Shown: positions 43,864 to 53,174 of the stretch, one piece after another
Layout of the letters: each line of letters opens with the position of its first letter
Numbering within the stretch: the stretch's first letter is position 1
Assembly (NCBI GenBank): GCA_963848415.1
Contig: CAWKDN010000003.1
Location: 248,001-312,000 of the forward strand
Length of the DNA: 64,000 nucleotides
Source: CAVQBC01 sp963848415
Lineage (GTDB): Bacteria > Actinomycetota > Thermoleophilia > Solirubrobacterales > Solirubrobacteraceae
Direction: 5' to 3'
Made by a program: the position numbers and the translations under genes
Notes under the pieces: generated by a model
Told to the model about the DNA's origin: nothing
Databases searched by the model: none
What the model saw: only the letters and a program-made list of their open reading frames with translations

Positions 43864-44559
43864 TCAGCCGGCGCGGACGGGCCGCGCCAGGATCGCCGCG
43901 AGCGCGACGTCGGAAGGCTCGGGCAGCCCGCAGGGCGCGCCCGGGCCGTGGAGCTCCGGCGCCAGCGGATCGCGCCCCCTGCGGCGCGCCAGCGCCGCGA
44001 GCGGTCCGAACACCGCGGCCTGCACGAAGGCGGGCGGGGACGTGAAGCGCAGGACGTCGGCGTACTCGCGGGCGAGGGCGGCGAGCCACAGCGGATCGGG
44101 CATGCCCTTGGCGTTCACGCGCCCGAGCGCTCCGAGCGACCACATCGCCTCGATCATCGAGACGAACCGCTCTGCCGGGCGGCCGGCAGCACCCCCGGCA
44201 GCCTCGACCTCGACGCGGACATGCGCGACGCCGCGGCCGGCGTTCCACCAGTCATGCGCGACGCCGGTGCCGATCTCGATCGGGCCGTCACCCGGGACGC
44301 TGATGCGCTCCTCGGCGCCGAGCTTGAAGCCGACCGAGCCGGCGCGCACCTCGAAGCGCTCGACGACGTGGTCGTGCACGTGCGCGCCGGCGACGGCCGC
44401 GCCGGGCTGCAACCACAGGTCGACCTCGATGCGGCGGCCGCCGGTGTCGGCCGGGCCGACGTTCATCCGCGCCAGCTCGCCGGTCGAGGGGTTGTAGAAC
44501 CAGGCGCCGGCCGCGATCTCGGCGGTGCTGGACGGGTGGAGTTCAGTATTTGGGGTCAC
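43864..44559 (-). CDS. Cupin-domain protein
   Basis: A 231-aa protein. Residues around 30-110 form a cupin: RRIEVDLWLQPGAAVAGAHVHDHVVERFEVRAGSVGFKLG, with a His-x-His motif, and GDGPIEIGTGVAHDWWNAG. The C-terminal half is helical (FVSMIEAMWSLGALGRVNAKG) and resembles cupin proteins linked to quinone or sugar chemistry, but the substrate is unknown. The GTG at 44559 is provisional. It lies 46 bases after the NCS1 permease gene and may form an operon with it. Confidence 0.78.
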   Translation of the reverse strand: MTPNTELHPSSTAEIAAGAWFYNPSTGELARMNVGPADTGGRRIEVDLWLQPGAAVAGAHVHDHVVERFEVRAGSVGFKLGAEERISVPGDGPIEIGTGVAHDWWNAGRGVAHVRVEVEAAGGAAGRPAERFVSMIEAMWSLGALGRVNAKGMPDPLWLAALAREYADVLRFTSPPAFVQAAVFGPLAALARRRGRDPLAPELHGPGAPCGLPEPSDVALAAILARPVRAG

Positions 44560-44605
44560 GACCAGGTCGACGCTGCCCGGCCCGGTTTGATTCCGCGCGC
44601 CGCTC

Positions 44606-46039
44606 CTAGACCCGGTGGAGCTCGACCTCGTCGCGCCGGGCGGCGTGCGGCGACTCGTCGGGGTAGACCATCGCCTCCGGCGGCCGCGCGGTGCGGCTCG
44701 CCCAGACGTAGTAGAGCCCGCCCGTGACGACGAGGCCGACGATCCAGGAGACGTCGGCGCCCCCGAGCTCCTCGGCCAGCGGGCCGGTGTAGAGCGTCTG
44801 GGCGACGAAGGGGATCTGCACGGCGATCCCGACCGCGTAGCTGACCAGGGCCGTGACGTTCCAGCGCCCGTAGCGCGCGTCCGGGTCATAGAGCGCCGGG
44901 ATGTCGAAGCGCTCGCGCGAGATCAGGTAGTAGTCGATCAGGTTGATCGCGCTCCACGGCGTGAACGCCAGCAGCAGCAGGAGCACGAAGTCGCGGAAGT
45001 TGGTCAGGAAGTCGGCTGAGGCCAGCAGCGCGATCAGCACCGAGGTCAGGATGAAGCAGAAGATGAACCCCGCGCGGACCGCGGAGGGGACGGTGTAGCT
45101 GCGGGTGAAGGCCGTCGTGGTGGTCACGAGCGTCATGAAGCCGCCGTAGGCGTTGAGCGAGTTGACGGCGAGCTTGCCGACGACGATCACGAAGTAGATG
45201 AGGATCGCCGCCAGGCCGCCGCCGGCGAGGTCGCCGACGAAGATCACCTGGGACTCGACGAACGCCTCACCCGCGGCCGCCGCGATCAGCACGCCGATCG
45301 TCATCGACCACTGCGAGCCCAGGACGCTGCCGAGGAAGGTGCCGGCGAACGTGCTGCGCGCCGGGGTGCTCCGGGGCAGGTAGCGCGAGTAGTCGGCGAC
45401 GTAGGGGCCGAAGGTCAGCTGCCAGCCCGCGCCGAGCGCGATCGCCAGCAGGAACGCCGAGAGGTCGAAGCGCGAGTCGCCGAGCAGCGCGCCGACGTCG
45501 TACTCCGTGAACACGCGGACCGACAGGTACGCGAAGCCGATGGCGCCGACCACGGTCGCGATCCTGCCCAGCGCGTGGATCCAGCGGTAGCCGACGAAGG
45601 CCACGAGCATCGTCAGCGCGCCGAAGACCAAGATGCCGACGGCCGGCTTCGTGGTGCCGACGATCTCGTTGATGGCCTGGCCGGAGAGCACGGTGCCGGT
45701 GGCGGCGAAGCCGAGGTACATCACGACCACGAGCACGAGCGGCAGCGAGGCGCCGTAGACGCCGAACTGGGCTCGGCTGGAGATCATCTGCGGGATCCCC
45801 ATCCCCGGGCCCTGCGCGGAGTGAAGCGCCATCACGACGCCGCCCGCCACGTTGCCGATCAGCAGCCCGACGATCGCCCACAGCGCGTCGGCGCCGAACA
45901 CGACCGCCAGCGCGCCGTCGACGATGGCGGTGATCTGGAGGTTCGCGCCGAACCACAAGGTGAACTGGTTGCGCGGCGAGCCGTGCCGCTCGGCGTCCGG
46001 GATCACCTCGATGGTGCGGCGCTCGACCTGGACGGCCAT
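44606..46039 (-). CDS. NCS1-family nucleobase permease (CodB/PucI type)
   Basis: A 477-aa membrane transporter with twelve helices. Motifs include RNQFTLWFGANLQITAIVDGAL near residue 25, ALHSAQGPGMGIPQMISSRAQFG (signature of helix 3) and DYSRYLPRSTPARST at mid-length. It imports cytosine, allantoin, hydantoin or purines with cation symport. The substrate is unknown; no nucleobase-degradation gene is beside it. Confidence 0.9.
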   Translation of the reverse strand: MAVQVERRTIEVIPDAERHGSPRNQFTLWFGANLQITAIVDGALAVVFGADALWAIVGLLIGNVAGGVVMALHSAQGPGMGIPQMISSRAQFGVYGASLPLVLVVVMYLGFAATGTVLSGQAINEIVGTTKPAVGILVFGALTMLVAFVGYRWIHALGRIATVVGAIGFAYLSVRVFTEYDVGALLGDSRFDLSAFLLAIALGAGWQLTFGPYVADYSRYLPRSTPARSTFAGTFLGSVLGSQWSMTIGVLIAAAAGEAFVESQVIFVGDLAGGGLAAILIYFVIVVGKLAVNSLNAYGGFMTLVTTTTAFTRSYTVPSAVRAGFIFCFILTSVLIALLASADFLTNFRDFVLLLLLAFTPWSAINLIDYYLISRERFDIPALYDPDARYGRWNVTALVSYAVGIAVQIPFVAQTLYTGPLAEELGGADVSWIVGLVVTGGLYYVWASRTARPPEAMVYPDESPHAARRDEVELHRV

Positions 46040-46091
46040 CCCGCTCCCGTACCCGAGCCGCGCCCCGGGTGAACGATTAGGATCGCGCGCC

Positions 46092-46532
46092 ATGAGCGAG
46101 ATCCGCGAAGTCGCCGAGGGTGAGACGCACCGGGCCGCGCCCGCGCTGCTCGAGCTGCGCAAGGACGCCGGGCCGCTGGACGCGCTGATCGACCGCATCG
46201 ACGCCCAGCGCGGTGCCGGCTACCGAATCGTCGGGGCGTTCGACGACGGCGGGGAGGAGGCCGAGGCGGTCATCGGCTTCAAGGTCACCGAGAACCTCGT
46301 GTGGGGCCGCTACCTCTACATCGAGGACGTCGTCACCGCGGCGGCCGGCCGCGGCAAGGGCCACGCGCCGGCGCTGATGGAGTGGGTGCTGGCGGAGGGG
46401 CGCCGCGCGGGCTGCGGGCAGGCCCACCTGAACTCGGGGGTGGGGAGCGCGCGTCGCGGCGCGCACCGCTTCTACCTCAACAGCGGCTTCGAGATCAGCG
46501 CGTTTCACTTCTCGCGGGCGCTCGGCGACTGA
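46092..46532 (+). CDS. GNAT-family N-acetyltransferase
   Basis: A 146-aa acetyltransferase. It has LYIEDVVTAAAGRGKGHAPALMEWVLAEGRRAGCGQAHLNSGVGSARRGAHRFYLNSGFE in outline: the acetyl-CoA loop (AAGRGKGHA) and the terminal Tyr in HRFYLNSGF. Divergent from the NCS1 permease, 52 bases away. Substrate unknown. Confidence 0.88.
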   Translation: MSEIREVAEGETHRAAPALLELRKDAGPLDALIDRIDAQRGAGYRIVGAFDDGGEEAEAVIGFKVTENLVWGRYLYIEDVVTAAAGRGKGHAPALMEWVLAEGRRAGCGQAHLNSGVGSARRGAHRFYLNSGFEISAFHFSRALGD

Positions 46533-46585
46533 CGGATTCATCGGCGGACCGATGAGTCGGGGGCCTTGCCGTCGTTAGACCCGGC

Positions 46586-47326
46586 ATGAGCCAACCTCTC
46601 CTGCAGGGCAAGAACGCGATCATCTACGGCGCCGCCGGCCGCATGGGCCCCGCCGTCGCCAGGGCCTTCGCCGCCGAAGGCGCAACGGTCCACCTCGCCG
46701 GCCGCACCCGCGAGACCCTCGAGGCCGTCGCGGCCGAGATCGCCGCCGGCGGCGGCGCCGCCCACGTCGCGGTCCTCGACGCGCTCGACGAGGCCGCGGT
46801 CACCGCCCACGTGCAGGCCGTGGCCGACCAGGCGGGCAGCGTCGACGTCTCCTTCAACCTCGTCTCGCGCGGCGACGTGCAGGGCACCCCGCTGCTCGAC
46901 ATGGACCTCGAGGACTTCTTTCAGCCCATCGCGAACGGCGTCCGGGCGAACTTCATCACCATGCGCGCCGCGGCCCGCCGGATGGTGCAGCAGGGCTCCG
47001 GCGTCGTGCTGACGATCACGAGCGGCTCGGGCGCGGTGCTCAAGGCCTCGCCGGAGTTCCAGATGGGCGGCACCGGCCCGGCCGATGCCGCCACGGAGTC
47101 CTTCCTGCACTACCTCGCGGGCGAGGTCGGGCCGCGCGGCGTGCGGGTGGCGGGCCTGTGGACGGCCGGCGTCTCCTACCCGGACCTGATGGCGGGGATC
47201 TCGCTGATGCAGCGCGGCCCCACCGTCGAGCAGCTCGCCGACGCGGCCGTGTTCATCGCCTCCGAGCGTGGCAGCGGCATCACCGCGTCGATCGTGAACG
47301 TCTCCAGCGGCGTCAGCGCGCACTAG
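46586..47326 (+). CDS. SDR-family protein lacking the catalytic Tyr-x-x-x-Lys
   Basis: A 246-aa Rossmann protein. The cofactor motif IIYGAAGRMGPAVARAFAAEG, with VHLAGRT, is normal, and NLVSRGDVQG replaces the usual NNAG. The position expected to carry YxxxK reads SPEFQMGGTGPADAA, without Tyr or Lys, so normal dehydrogenase chemistry is unlikely. It overlaps the following ECF sigma gene by one base. It may act as an atypical SDR or a regulatory partner of the sigma factor. Confidence 0.82.
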   Translation: MSQPLLQGKNAIIYGAAGRMGPAVARAFAAEGATVHLAGRTRETLEAVAAEIAAGGGAAHVAVLDALDEAAVTAHVQAVADQAGSVDVSFNLVSRGDVQGTPLLDMDLEDFFQPIANGVRANFITMRAAARRMVQQGSGVVLTITSGSGAVLKASPEFQMGGTGPADAATESFLHYLAGEVGPRGVRVAGLWTAGVSYPDLMAGISLMQRGPTVEQLADAAVFIASERGSGITASIVNVSSGVSAH

Positions 47327-48270
47327 TGAGCGCCTTCGAGGAGCGGGCGGCGCGCCACCGGCGCGAGCTGCACGTCCACTGCTACCGGATGCTCGGCTCC
47401 TTCGAGGAGGCCGAGGACGCCGTGCAAGAGACGCTGCTGCGGGCGTGGCGGGCGCGCGACCGGCTCGACGACCCGGCCGGCACCGGCCTGCGCCCGTGGC
47501 TGTACCGGATCGCGACGAACGTCTGCCTGGACGCGATCAAGAGCAAGAGCCGGCGGATGACGAGCTACCACTCGTTCGCCGAGATCCCGTGGCTGCAGCC
47601 CTATCCCGACCGGCTGCTCGACGAGCTGGCCGACCCCGCGGGCGGGGCGGACGCCGTCGTCGTCGCGCGCGAGACGATCGAGCTCGCCTATCTGGCGGTG
47701 ATCCAGCTGCTGCCGGCCCGCCAGCGGGCGGTCCTGCTGCTGCGCGACGTGCTCGAGTGGTCCGCGGCCGAGACCGCCGCGGCGCTGGACATGAGCGTCG
47801 CCGCGGCCAACAGCGCGCTGCAGCGTGCGCGCAGCACGCTCCAACGGCACTCCGCCGACCGCCTGGCCGGCACGCTGAGCGAGCCGAGCGAGACCGAGTC
47901 CGCGCTGCTGCAGGCGTTCATCGAGACCCACGAGCGCGGCGACGTCGAGGGCTCGCTGGCGCTGCTGCGCGACGACATCCGGGTCACGATGCCCCCGCAC
48001 CCGATGCTCTACGAGGGCCTCCCGGCGATGGTGGGCCTGATGGAGCGGGCCTTCGCGGGCGACGAGTTCACCGACTGGCGGCTCGTGCCGGCGTGGGCGA
48101 ACCGCCAGCCGGCGGCGATCAGCTACGCCCGGCTGGCCGGCGACACCCGCTTCCGGGTCTTCAAGCTCGACGTGCTGCGCGTGCAGGACGGACTGATCCG
48201 CGAGATCACCACCTTCGACGGCCGGCTGCACGTGGCGTTCGGCGTCCCCGAGGTACTGCCCGACGGCTGA
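47326..48270 (+). CDS. ECF sigma factor with C-terminal SnoaL-like domain
   Basis: A 314-aa sigma factor. Region 2 reads HVHCYRMLGSFEEAEDAVQETLLRAWRARDRLD and PWLYRIATNVCLDAIKSKSRR. Region 4 reads LLPARQRAVLLLRDVLEWSAAETAAALDMSVAAANSALQRARSTLQ. A C-terminal SnoaL-like part (ALLQAFIETHERGDVEGSLALLRDDIRVTMPPHP and later FRVFKLDVLRVQDGLIREITTFD) may act as a built-in regulator in place of an anti-sigma factor. The GTG overlaps the SDR stop. Confidence 0.92.
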   Translation: MSAFEERAARHRRELHVHCYRMLGSFEEAEDAVQETLLRAWRARDRLDDPAGTGLRPWLYRIATNVCLDAIKSKSRRMTSYHSFAEIPWLQPYPDRLLDELADPAGGADAVVVARETIELAYLAVIQLLPARQRAVLLLRDVLEWSAAETAAALDMSVAAANSALQRARSTLQRHSADRLAGTLSEPSETESALLQAFIETHERGDVEGSLALLRDDIRVTMPPHPMLYEGLPAMVGLMERAFAGDEFTDWRLVPAWANRQPAAISYARLAGDTRFRVFKLDVLRVQDGLIREITTFDGRLHVAFGVPEVLPDG

Positions 48271-48297
48271 TCGACGGCTCCGCTAGCTTGCGCGGCC

Positions 48298-49074
48298 ATG
48301 CTGCGCGCTGTCGTTGCGCTGTTCCTGCTCGGGCTCGCCGTCGCGGCGCCCACGGCCGCCGCCCAGACGGCACCGCCCGGCGCGTTCGTGTCGATCGCGG
48401 ACGCGGTGCCCGGCGTCATCGTCGAGATGCGCTACCGCACCGCGCACAACTTCCTCGGGCGGCGCGTGCCGGGCTACCGCGAGCCGGTCTGCATCGTCAC
48501 GCGCCAGACGGCCGCGGCGCTCGCGCGGGTGCAGGCGAGCGTCCGCCGGCGTGGCTACACGCTCAAGGTCTACGACTGCTACCGCCCGCAGCGGGCGGTC
48601 GACGCCTTCGTCGCCTGGGGCAAGCGGCTGCGCGACCAGCGGATGAAGGCGGAGTTCTACCCGCGCGTGGACAAGCGGCGGGTGTTCAAGGACGGCTACA
48701 TCGCCGCGAAGTCCGGCCACAGCCGCGGCAGCACGGTCGACCTGACGCTCGTCCGGCGTCCCGCGACCCGCCAGGAGCGCTACCGGCGTGGCGACCGGCT
48801 GAAGGACTGCGCGGCGCCCGCGCGCCGGCGCTTCGGCGACAACTCGATCGACATGGGCACGGGCTATGACTGCTTCGACCCGCTCTCGCACCCGTTCAAC
48901 GCCCGCGTGACCGGCGTCCAGCGGCGCAACCGGCTCTATCTGCGCCGCGCGATGCTCGCGCAGGGGTTCATCGGGCTCGAGACGGAGTGGTGGCACTTCA
49001 CGCTGCGCGAGGAGCCCTACCCCGAGACGTTCTTCGACTTCCCGGTCAGCCAGGCCTCGCTTTCCCGCGGCTAG
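48298..49074 (+). CDS. Secreted D-Ala-D-Ala dipeptidase (VanX/DdpX type)
   Basis: A 258-aa exported zinc peptidase. Signal peptide VVALFLLGLAVAAPTAAA, then FVSIADAVPGVIVEMRYRTAHNFLG. YDCYRPQRAVDAF marks the family. Zinc ligands lie in SGHSRGSTVDLTL (His, Asp) and the catalytic Glu and third His in ETEWWHFTL. It cleaves D-Ala-D-Ala dipeptides in peptidoglycan turnover; a resistance role is not implied without vanH/vanA neighbours. Confidence 0.9.
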   Translation: MLRAVVALFLLGLAVAAPTAAAQTAPPGAFVSIADAVPGVIVEMRYRTAHNFLGRRVPGYREPVCIVTRQTAAALARVQASVRRRGYTLKVYDCYRPQRAVDAFVAWGKRLRDQRMKAEFYPRVDKRRVFKDGYIAAKSGHSRGSTVDLTLVRRPATRQERYRRGDRLKDCAAPARRRFGDNSIDMGTGYDCFDPLSHPFNARVTGVQRRNRLYLRRAMLAQGFIGLETEWWHFTLREEPYPETFFDFPVSQASLSRG

Positions 49075-49084
49075 CATCCCGGCC

Positions 49085-51067
49085 GTGTTCGTGACCCTCC
49101 CCGACGGGAGCGCCAAGGAGCTTCCCGACGGCGCCACCGGCGCCGACCTGGCCGCCTCGATCGGCCCGGGCCTCGCGCGCGCCGCGCTGGCCATCCGCGT
49201 CGTCGATCCGGACGGCAACGGCGCCGCGCGCCACGACGGCAGCGCCTACGACGCCGGCCGCGTCCTGGACCTCGCCCAGCCGCTGGCCGACGGCCAGCGC
49301 GTCGAGATCGTCACCGGCACCGACGAGGACGGCGATGCCCTGCGCCTGATCCGCCACGACACCGCCCACGTGCTCGCCGCCGCCGTGCTCGAGCTCTATC
49401 CGGGGACGAAGATCTCGATCGGCCCGCCGATCGAGGACGGCTTCTACTACGACTTCGAGTTCCCGCCCGGCGTCACGGTCTCCGACCACGACTTCCCGGC
49501 CATCGAGGCGGCGATGCGCGCGCACGTCAAGGCCGACGAGCCGTTCACGCGCGAGGACGTCAGCGCCGGCGACGCGCTCGAGCGCTTCGTGCGCGAGGGC
49601 CAGGACTACAAGGTCGAGCTGATCGAGGACCTGGTCCGTGACCGCGGCGCGCACACGGTCTCGCTCTATACCAACGGCCCGTTCACCGACCTCTGCCGCG
49701 GCCCGCACGCGCCCTCGACCAAGCGCGTGAAGGCGTTCAAGCTGCTCAGCGTCGCCGGCGCGTACTGGCGCGGGGACGCGACGCGCCAGATGCTCACGCG
49801 CGTGTACGGGACCGCCTTCTTCAGCCAGGCCGACCTCGACGCCCACCTCGAGCGCCTCGAGCAGGCGCGCGCCCGCGACCACCGCAAGCTCGGCCGCGAG
49901 CTCGACCTGTTCATGTTCTCCGACCTCTCGCCCGGCTCGCCCTTCTGGCTGCCCAACGGCGCCCACATCTGGAACGAGCTGACGCGGCTGTGGCGCGCGA
50001 CCAACGTCGAGCGCGGCTACACCGAGGTGCGCACGCCGATCCTCTACGACGTCGAGCTCTGGAAGCAGTCCGGCCACTGGCACGTGTACCGCGACCACAT
50101 GTACTTCACGGACGTCGAGGACCGGCCGATGGGCCTGAAGCCGATGAACTGCCCGGCGCACGTCCAGATCTACAAGCGCGAGTCGCGCTCCTACCGCGAC
50201 CTGCCGATCCGCTACGCCGAGCAGGGCCTCGTGCACCGCCATGAGCCGAGCGGGACGCTGCACGGCCTGCTGCGCGTCCGCCACATCACCCAGGACGACG
50301 CGCACGTCTTCTGCACGGACGAGCAGATCGAGGAGGAGGTCCTGCGCTGCCTGGACTTCGGCTTCTTCATCTACGACACGTTCGGGTTCGAGCCGCGCCT
50401 TGAGCTCTCCACGCGCCCCGAGAAGCGGGTGGGCTCGGAGGCGATGTGGGACCGCGCCGAGGCGGCGCTCCGCCAGGCGCTGGACGGCCGCGGGCTGGCC
50501 TACGACGTCAACGAGGGCGACGGCGCGTTCTACGGCCCGAAGATCGACTTGCACATGACCGACTCGATCGGGCGCTCGTGGCAGCTCGGGACGGTCCAGC
50601 TCGACTACTACATGCCCGAGCAGTTCGAGCTCGTCTACACCGGCGCGGACAACGCCGACCACCGCCCGGCGATGATCCACCGTGCCCTGATGGGCTCCTT
50701 CGAGCGCTTCATCGGGATCCTGATCGAGCACTACGCGGGCGAGTTCCCGCTGTGGCTGGCGCCGGTCCAGGCGCTCGTGCTGCCGGTCGCCGACCGCCAC
50801 AACGCCTACGCCACGGCGGTCGCGGAGCGCTTGACGCTGGCGGGCCTGCGCGCGCACGTGGACGAGCGCACGGAGTCCGTCGGGCGCAAGATCCGCGAGG
50901 CGGAGGTGCGCAAGGTGCCCTACATGCTCGTCGTCGGCGACCGCGAGGCCGACGCCGACACCGCTGCCCTGCGCCGCCACCGCGAGGGTGACCTCGGGAC
51001 CTTCGGGCTGGAGGAGGTCGCCGCGCGGCTCGTGGCCGAGGTGGCCGCCCGCGGCGCCGGGGACTGA
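49085..51067 (+). CDS. thrS: Threonyl-tRNA synthetase
   Basis: A 660-aa class-II synthetase. An N-terminal TGS domain (residues 1-60) is followed by the editing domain with HDTAHVLAAAVLELYPG (Zn/editing His residues) and DLCRGPH. The catalytic core has RYAEQGLVHRHEPSGTLHGLLRVRHITQDDAH (motif 2) and ADHRPAMIHRALMGSFERFIGILIEHYAGEFPLWLAP (motif 3 in outline), then the anticodon-binding domain ending near VAARGAGD. It heads the thrS-infC-rpmI-rplT region. The GTG start gives the usual N-terminus (FVTLPDGSAKELP). Confidence 0.97.
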   Translation: MFVTLPDGSAKELPDGATGADLAASIGPGLARAALAIRVVDPDGNGAARHDGSAYDAGRVLDLAQPLADGQRVEIVTGTDEDGDALRLIRHDTAHVLAAAVLELYPGTKISIGPPIEDGFYYDFEFPPGVTVSDHDFPAIEAAMRAHVKADEPFTREDVSAGDALERFVREGQDYKVELIEDLVRDRGAHTVSLYTNGPFTDLCRGPHAPSTKRVKAFKLLSVAGAYWRGDATRQMLTRVYGTAFFSQADLDAHLERLEQARARDHRKLGRELDLFMFSDLSPGSPFWLPNGAHIWNELTRLWRATNVERGYTEVRTPILYDVELWKQSGHWHVYRDHMYFTDVEDRPMGLKPMNCPAHVQIYKRESRSYRDLPIRYAEQGLVHRHEPSGTLHGLLRVRHITQDDAHVFCTDEQIEEEVLRCLDFGFFIYDTFGFEPRLELSTRPEKRVGSEAMWDRAEAALRQALDGRGLAYDVNEGDGAFYGPKIDLHMTDSIGRSWQLGTVQLDYYMPEQFELVYTGADNADHRPAMIHRALMGSFERFIGILIEHYAGEFPLWLAPVQALVLPVADRHNAYATAVAERLTLAGLRAHVDERTESVGRKIREAEVRKVPYMLVVGDREADADTAALRRHREGDLGTFGLEEVAARLVAEVAARGAGD

Positions 51068-51074
51068 AGCCCGC

Positions 51075-52203
51075 ATGGCGGGCGCGCGGCGCCGGGACAC
51101 CGCCAAGGCGATGGCGGCGCTCGGGTTGCTGGCCTCCTTCGCCCCGACGCTGCTGCGCCGCGGCCGCCGCCGCGCGACCTGCCGGCGTCCGAGTGGCTCG
51201 CGACCGTCTCGGGCGGCGCGGGCAGCCTCGTGCCGCGCGCGGCGCTGGACGGCGAGGGCGCTCGCTTCCTCGCCGGCGCCCAGCCGGGCGGCGAGGGCGC
51301 GCGCGACCCGATCCGCGTCTTCGTCGGCCTCCGCCACGCCGCACGGTGCAGGAGCGCTGCCGGCTGGCGGTCGACGAGCTCGAGCGCCTCGGCGCCTTCG
51401 ACCGCGCGCGCGTGATGATCTGCTCGGCCACCCTGCGCGGCTACGTCAACCCGGTGATCGTCGAGGCCGAAGAGGCGCTCAGCGGCGGCGACGTGGCCAG
51501 CGTCGTCGTGCAGTACTTCGACCGCAAGACGCCGCGCATGCCGCTCAAGGTGCCGATCGCGGCGCAGACCCACCGCGCCCTGCTGGGGGAGCTGGCCGCG
51601 CGCGACGGCGTGCCCGAGGTCGTGGTCTACGGCGAGAGCCTCGGAGCGTGGGCGAGCCAGAACGTCTTCCGCCGCGGCGGGTCTTCGCGCTTGACGGCCT
51701 GCGGGTCAGCCGCGCGCTGTGGGTCGGGACGCCGGCCTTCAGCCGCCTGCGGCGCGAGCTCGAGCGCGGCCGGCTGCCGAACGACGGGCGCATCGCGGTC
51801 GTGCGCGCCCGCGACGTCCGCGACGGCGATCCGCCCGGCGCCGACCGGCTGCGCTTCGTGCTCTTCCACCGCACGAGCGACCCGGTCGTGCTCTTCAACG
51901 GCCTGGACCTCATCTGGCGCAAGCCCCGCGTGGCTGCGCGAGCGTGACTGGACGCCGGGAGTCACCTTCCTCCAGCTGGTCGGCGACCTGGTGCGGGCGA
52001 CGAACTGGCCGCGGCAGGCGCCGCGAGCGTTGGCTCACGACTACCGACTCGAGAGCCCGGTGGCCGTCGACCTGGCCTTCGGCCACGGCGCCGGCCGAGC
52101 GCGCCTGCGGGCGCTGGCCGGCCGGCTGATCGAGCGCGAGGTGGCCCGCGGGGAGCTATACTCCAAGGTGTTGATCACACGTTCCGATTCCGCGCGCGCT
52201 TGA
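51075..52203 (+). pseudogene. Abhydrolase_9-family membrane hydrolase, frameshifted
   Basis: Four frames join into one protein: start MAGARRRDTAKAMAALG, then SEWLATVSGGAGSLVPRAALDGEG, then AVDELERLGAFDRARVMICSATLRGYVNPVIVEAEEAL, then VVYGESLGAW (Ser nucleophile elbow GESLG), then LWVGTPAFSRLRRELERGRLP, then LQLVGDLVRATNWPR to the stop. Frame changes fall near 51170, 51335, 51680 and 51935. The family normally has four N-terminal helices; here only one short segment is left, so it may be truncated too. Confidence 0.7.
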
Positions 52204-52225
52204 CGCGACGCCTCAGTCACCGCTA

Positions 52226-52846
52226 GTGCCGGTCCCGAGAAGGTTCGACCGGCAACCGCCGGAGCGCGACCCCACCCGGATCAACGAACGGATCCGGGTG
52301 CCGGAAGTCCGCCTCATCGATGAGAAGGGCCAGCAGGTGGGCATCATGCGCACCCAGGACGCCCTTCGCACCGCGCAGGAGCAAGACCTCGACCTCGTCG
52401 AGGTGGCTCCCGACGCCAAGCCGCCCGTCTGCCGCATCCTGGACTACTCGAAGTACAAGTACGAGCAGGCCCAGAAGCAGAAGGCGGCCCGCAAGCACCA
52501 GCAGCAGATCACGATCCGCGAGATCAAGTTCCGACCGAAGATCGCCCAGCACGACTACGACACCAAGAAGGGCCATGTCGTGCGCTTCCTCAACCACCGC
52601 GACAAGGTCAAGGTCACGATCATGTTCCGCGGGCGCGAGATGGCCCACCCCGAGCGCGGCGAGGCCCTCCTCAACCGGCTCGCCGAGGAGCTCGAGGAGC
52701 TGGCCGTCGTCGAGCAGCGCCCCCAGCAGGACGGGCGCAACATGACGATGATGCTCGCTCCCGCCAACGCCCCCCCGCGAACTGACCGAACCGCGCCCGA
52801 GGCGCGCGGGCGGCAAGGGGGAGGGAGGGGGAGGCGAGCGCAGTGA
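52226..52846 (+). CDS. infC: Translation initiation factor IF-3 with replaced C-terminus
   Basis: The N-terminal domain RINERIRVPEVRLIDEKGQQVGIM and the C-terminal domain (ITIREIKFRPKIAQHDYDTKKGHV..., VTIMFRGREMAHPERGEAL) are intact, 206 aa in all. Normal coding runs to MTMMLAPAN at about 52767. After that the frame enters foreign sequence and ends GRQGGGRGRRAQ at 52846. The expected short tail (MLAPAKAAPAAGNSNSN) is found 7.8 kb downstream at 60520-60584. The core fold is complete, so the product should still work. The GTG start is likely. Confidence 0.93.
   Translation: MPVPRRFDRQPPERDPTRINERIRVPEVRLIDEKGQQVGIMRTQDALRTAQEQDLDLVEVAPDAKPPVCRILDYSKYKYEQAQKQKAARKHQQQITIREIKFRPKIAQHDYDTKKGHVVRFLNHRDKVKVTIMFRGREMAHPERGEALLNRLAEELEELAVVEQRPQQDGRNMTMMLAPANAPPRTDRTAPEARGRQGGGRGRRAQ
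52740..52767 (+). repeat. 28-bp direct repeat, left copy (within infC)
   Basis: These 28 bases, coding for the MTMMLAPA part of IF-3, are repeated exactly at 60520-60547. The sequence to the left is continuous with infC; the sequence to the right is not. It is the left boundary of the inserted segment. Confidence 0.9.
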
Positions 52847-53075
52847 GGGGGAGGAGCGCGAGAAGAGCGCGTGGGCGCGAAGTGAGCGCGGACGGCGGGA
52901 AGGGGGGAAGGGGAGGAGGGGGGAAGGCGGGGGGAGCGGGGCGGGGGGGGGGGGGGGGGGGAGGGGGGGGTGAGAGAGGAGAGAGAGAGGGGGGGGGGGA
53001 GGAGGGAGGGGAGGGGAGGGGGAGGGGAGGGGGGAGGGAGGAGGGGAGGGAGGGGGGGAGGAGGGGGAGGCTAGC
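52800..53075 (+). repeat. G-rich low-complexity tract
   Basis: About 275 bases of almost pure G with scattered A, including a run of 18 G near 52950. The GA-rich units change gradually into normal sequence at both sides. Such tracts are uncommon in coding actinobacterial DNA and are prone to sequencing error. Confidence 0.85.
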
Positions 53076-53174
53076 TGAGCTGCCCAGGCAGGTTGTGAGC
53101 GGCTGAGAAGAGTCGTCCGGGCCCGTCCTGAGGCTGTGGGTCTTGCGAGGGATCCACACCAAAGGAGGGCCCGG

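Noticed and set aside
48298..49074. Vancomycin-resistance locus
   Set aside because: Only a VanX/DdpX-type dipeptidase is present; no vanH, vanA ligase or VanRS neighbours, and it is a secreted form.
52226..52300. Non-canonical AUU-type IF-3 start as in E. coli
   Set aside because: A GTG at 52226 gives an N-terminus of suitable length; no evidence for an AUU start.
53000..53075. CRISPR or tandem-repeat array in the G-rich tract
   Set aside because: No regular repeat/spacer unit; it is irregular GA low complexity.
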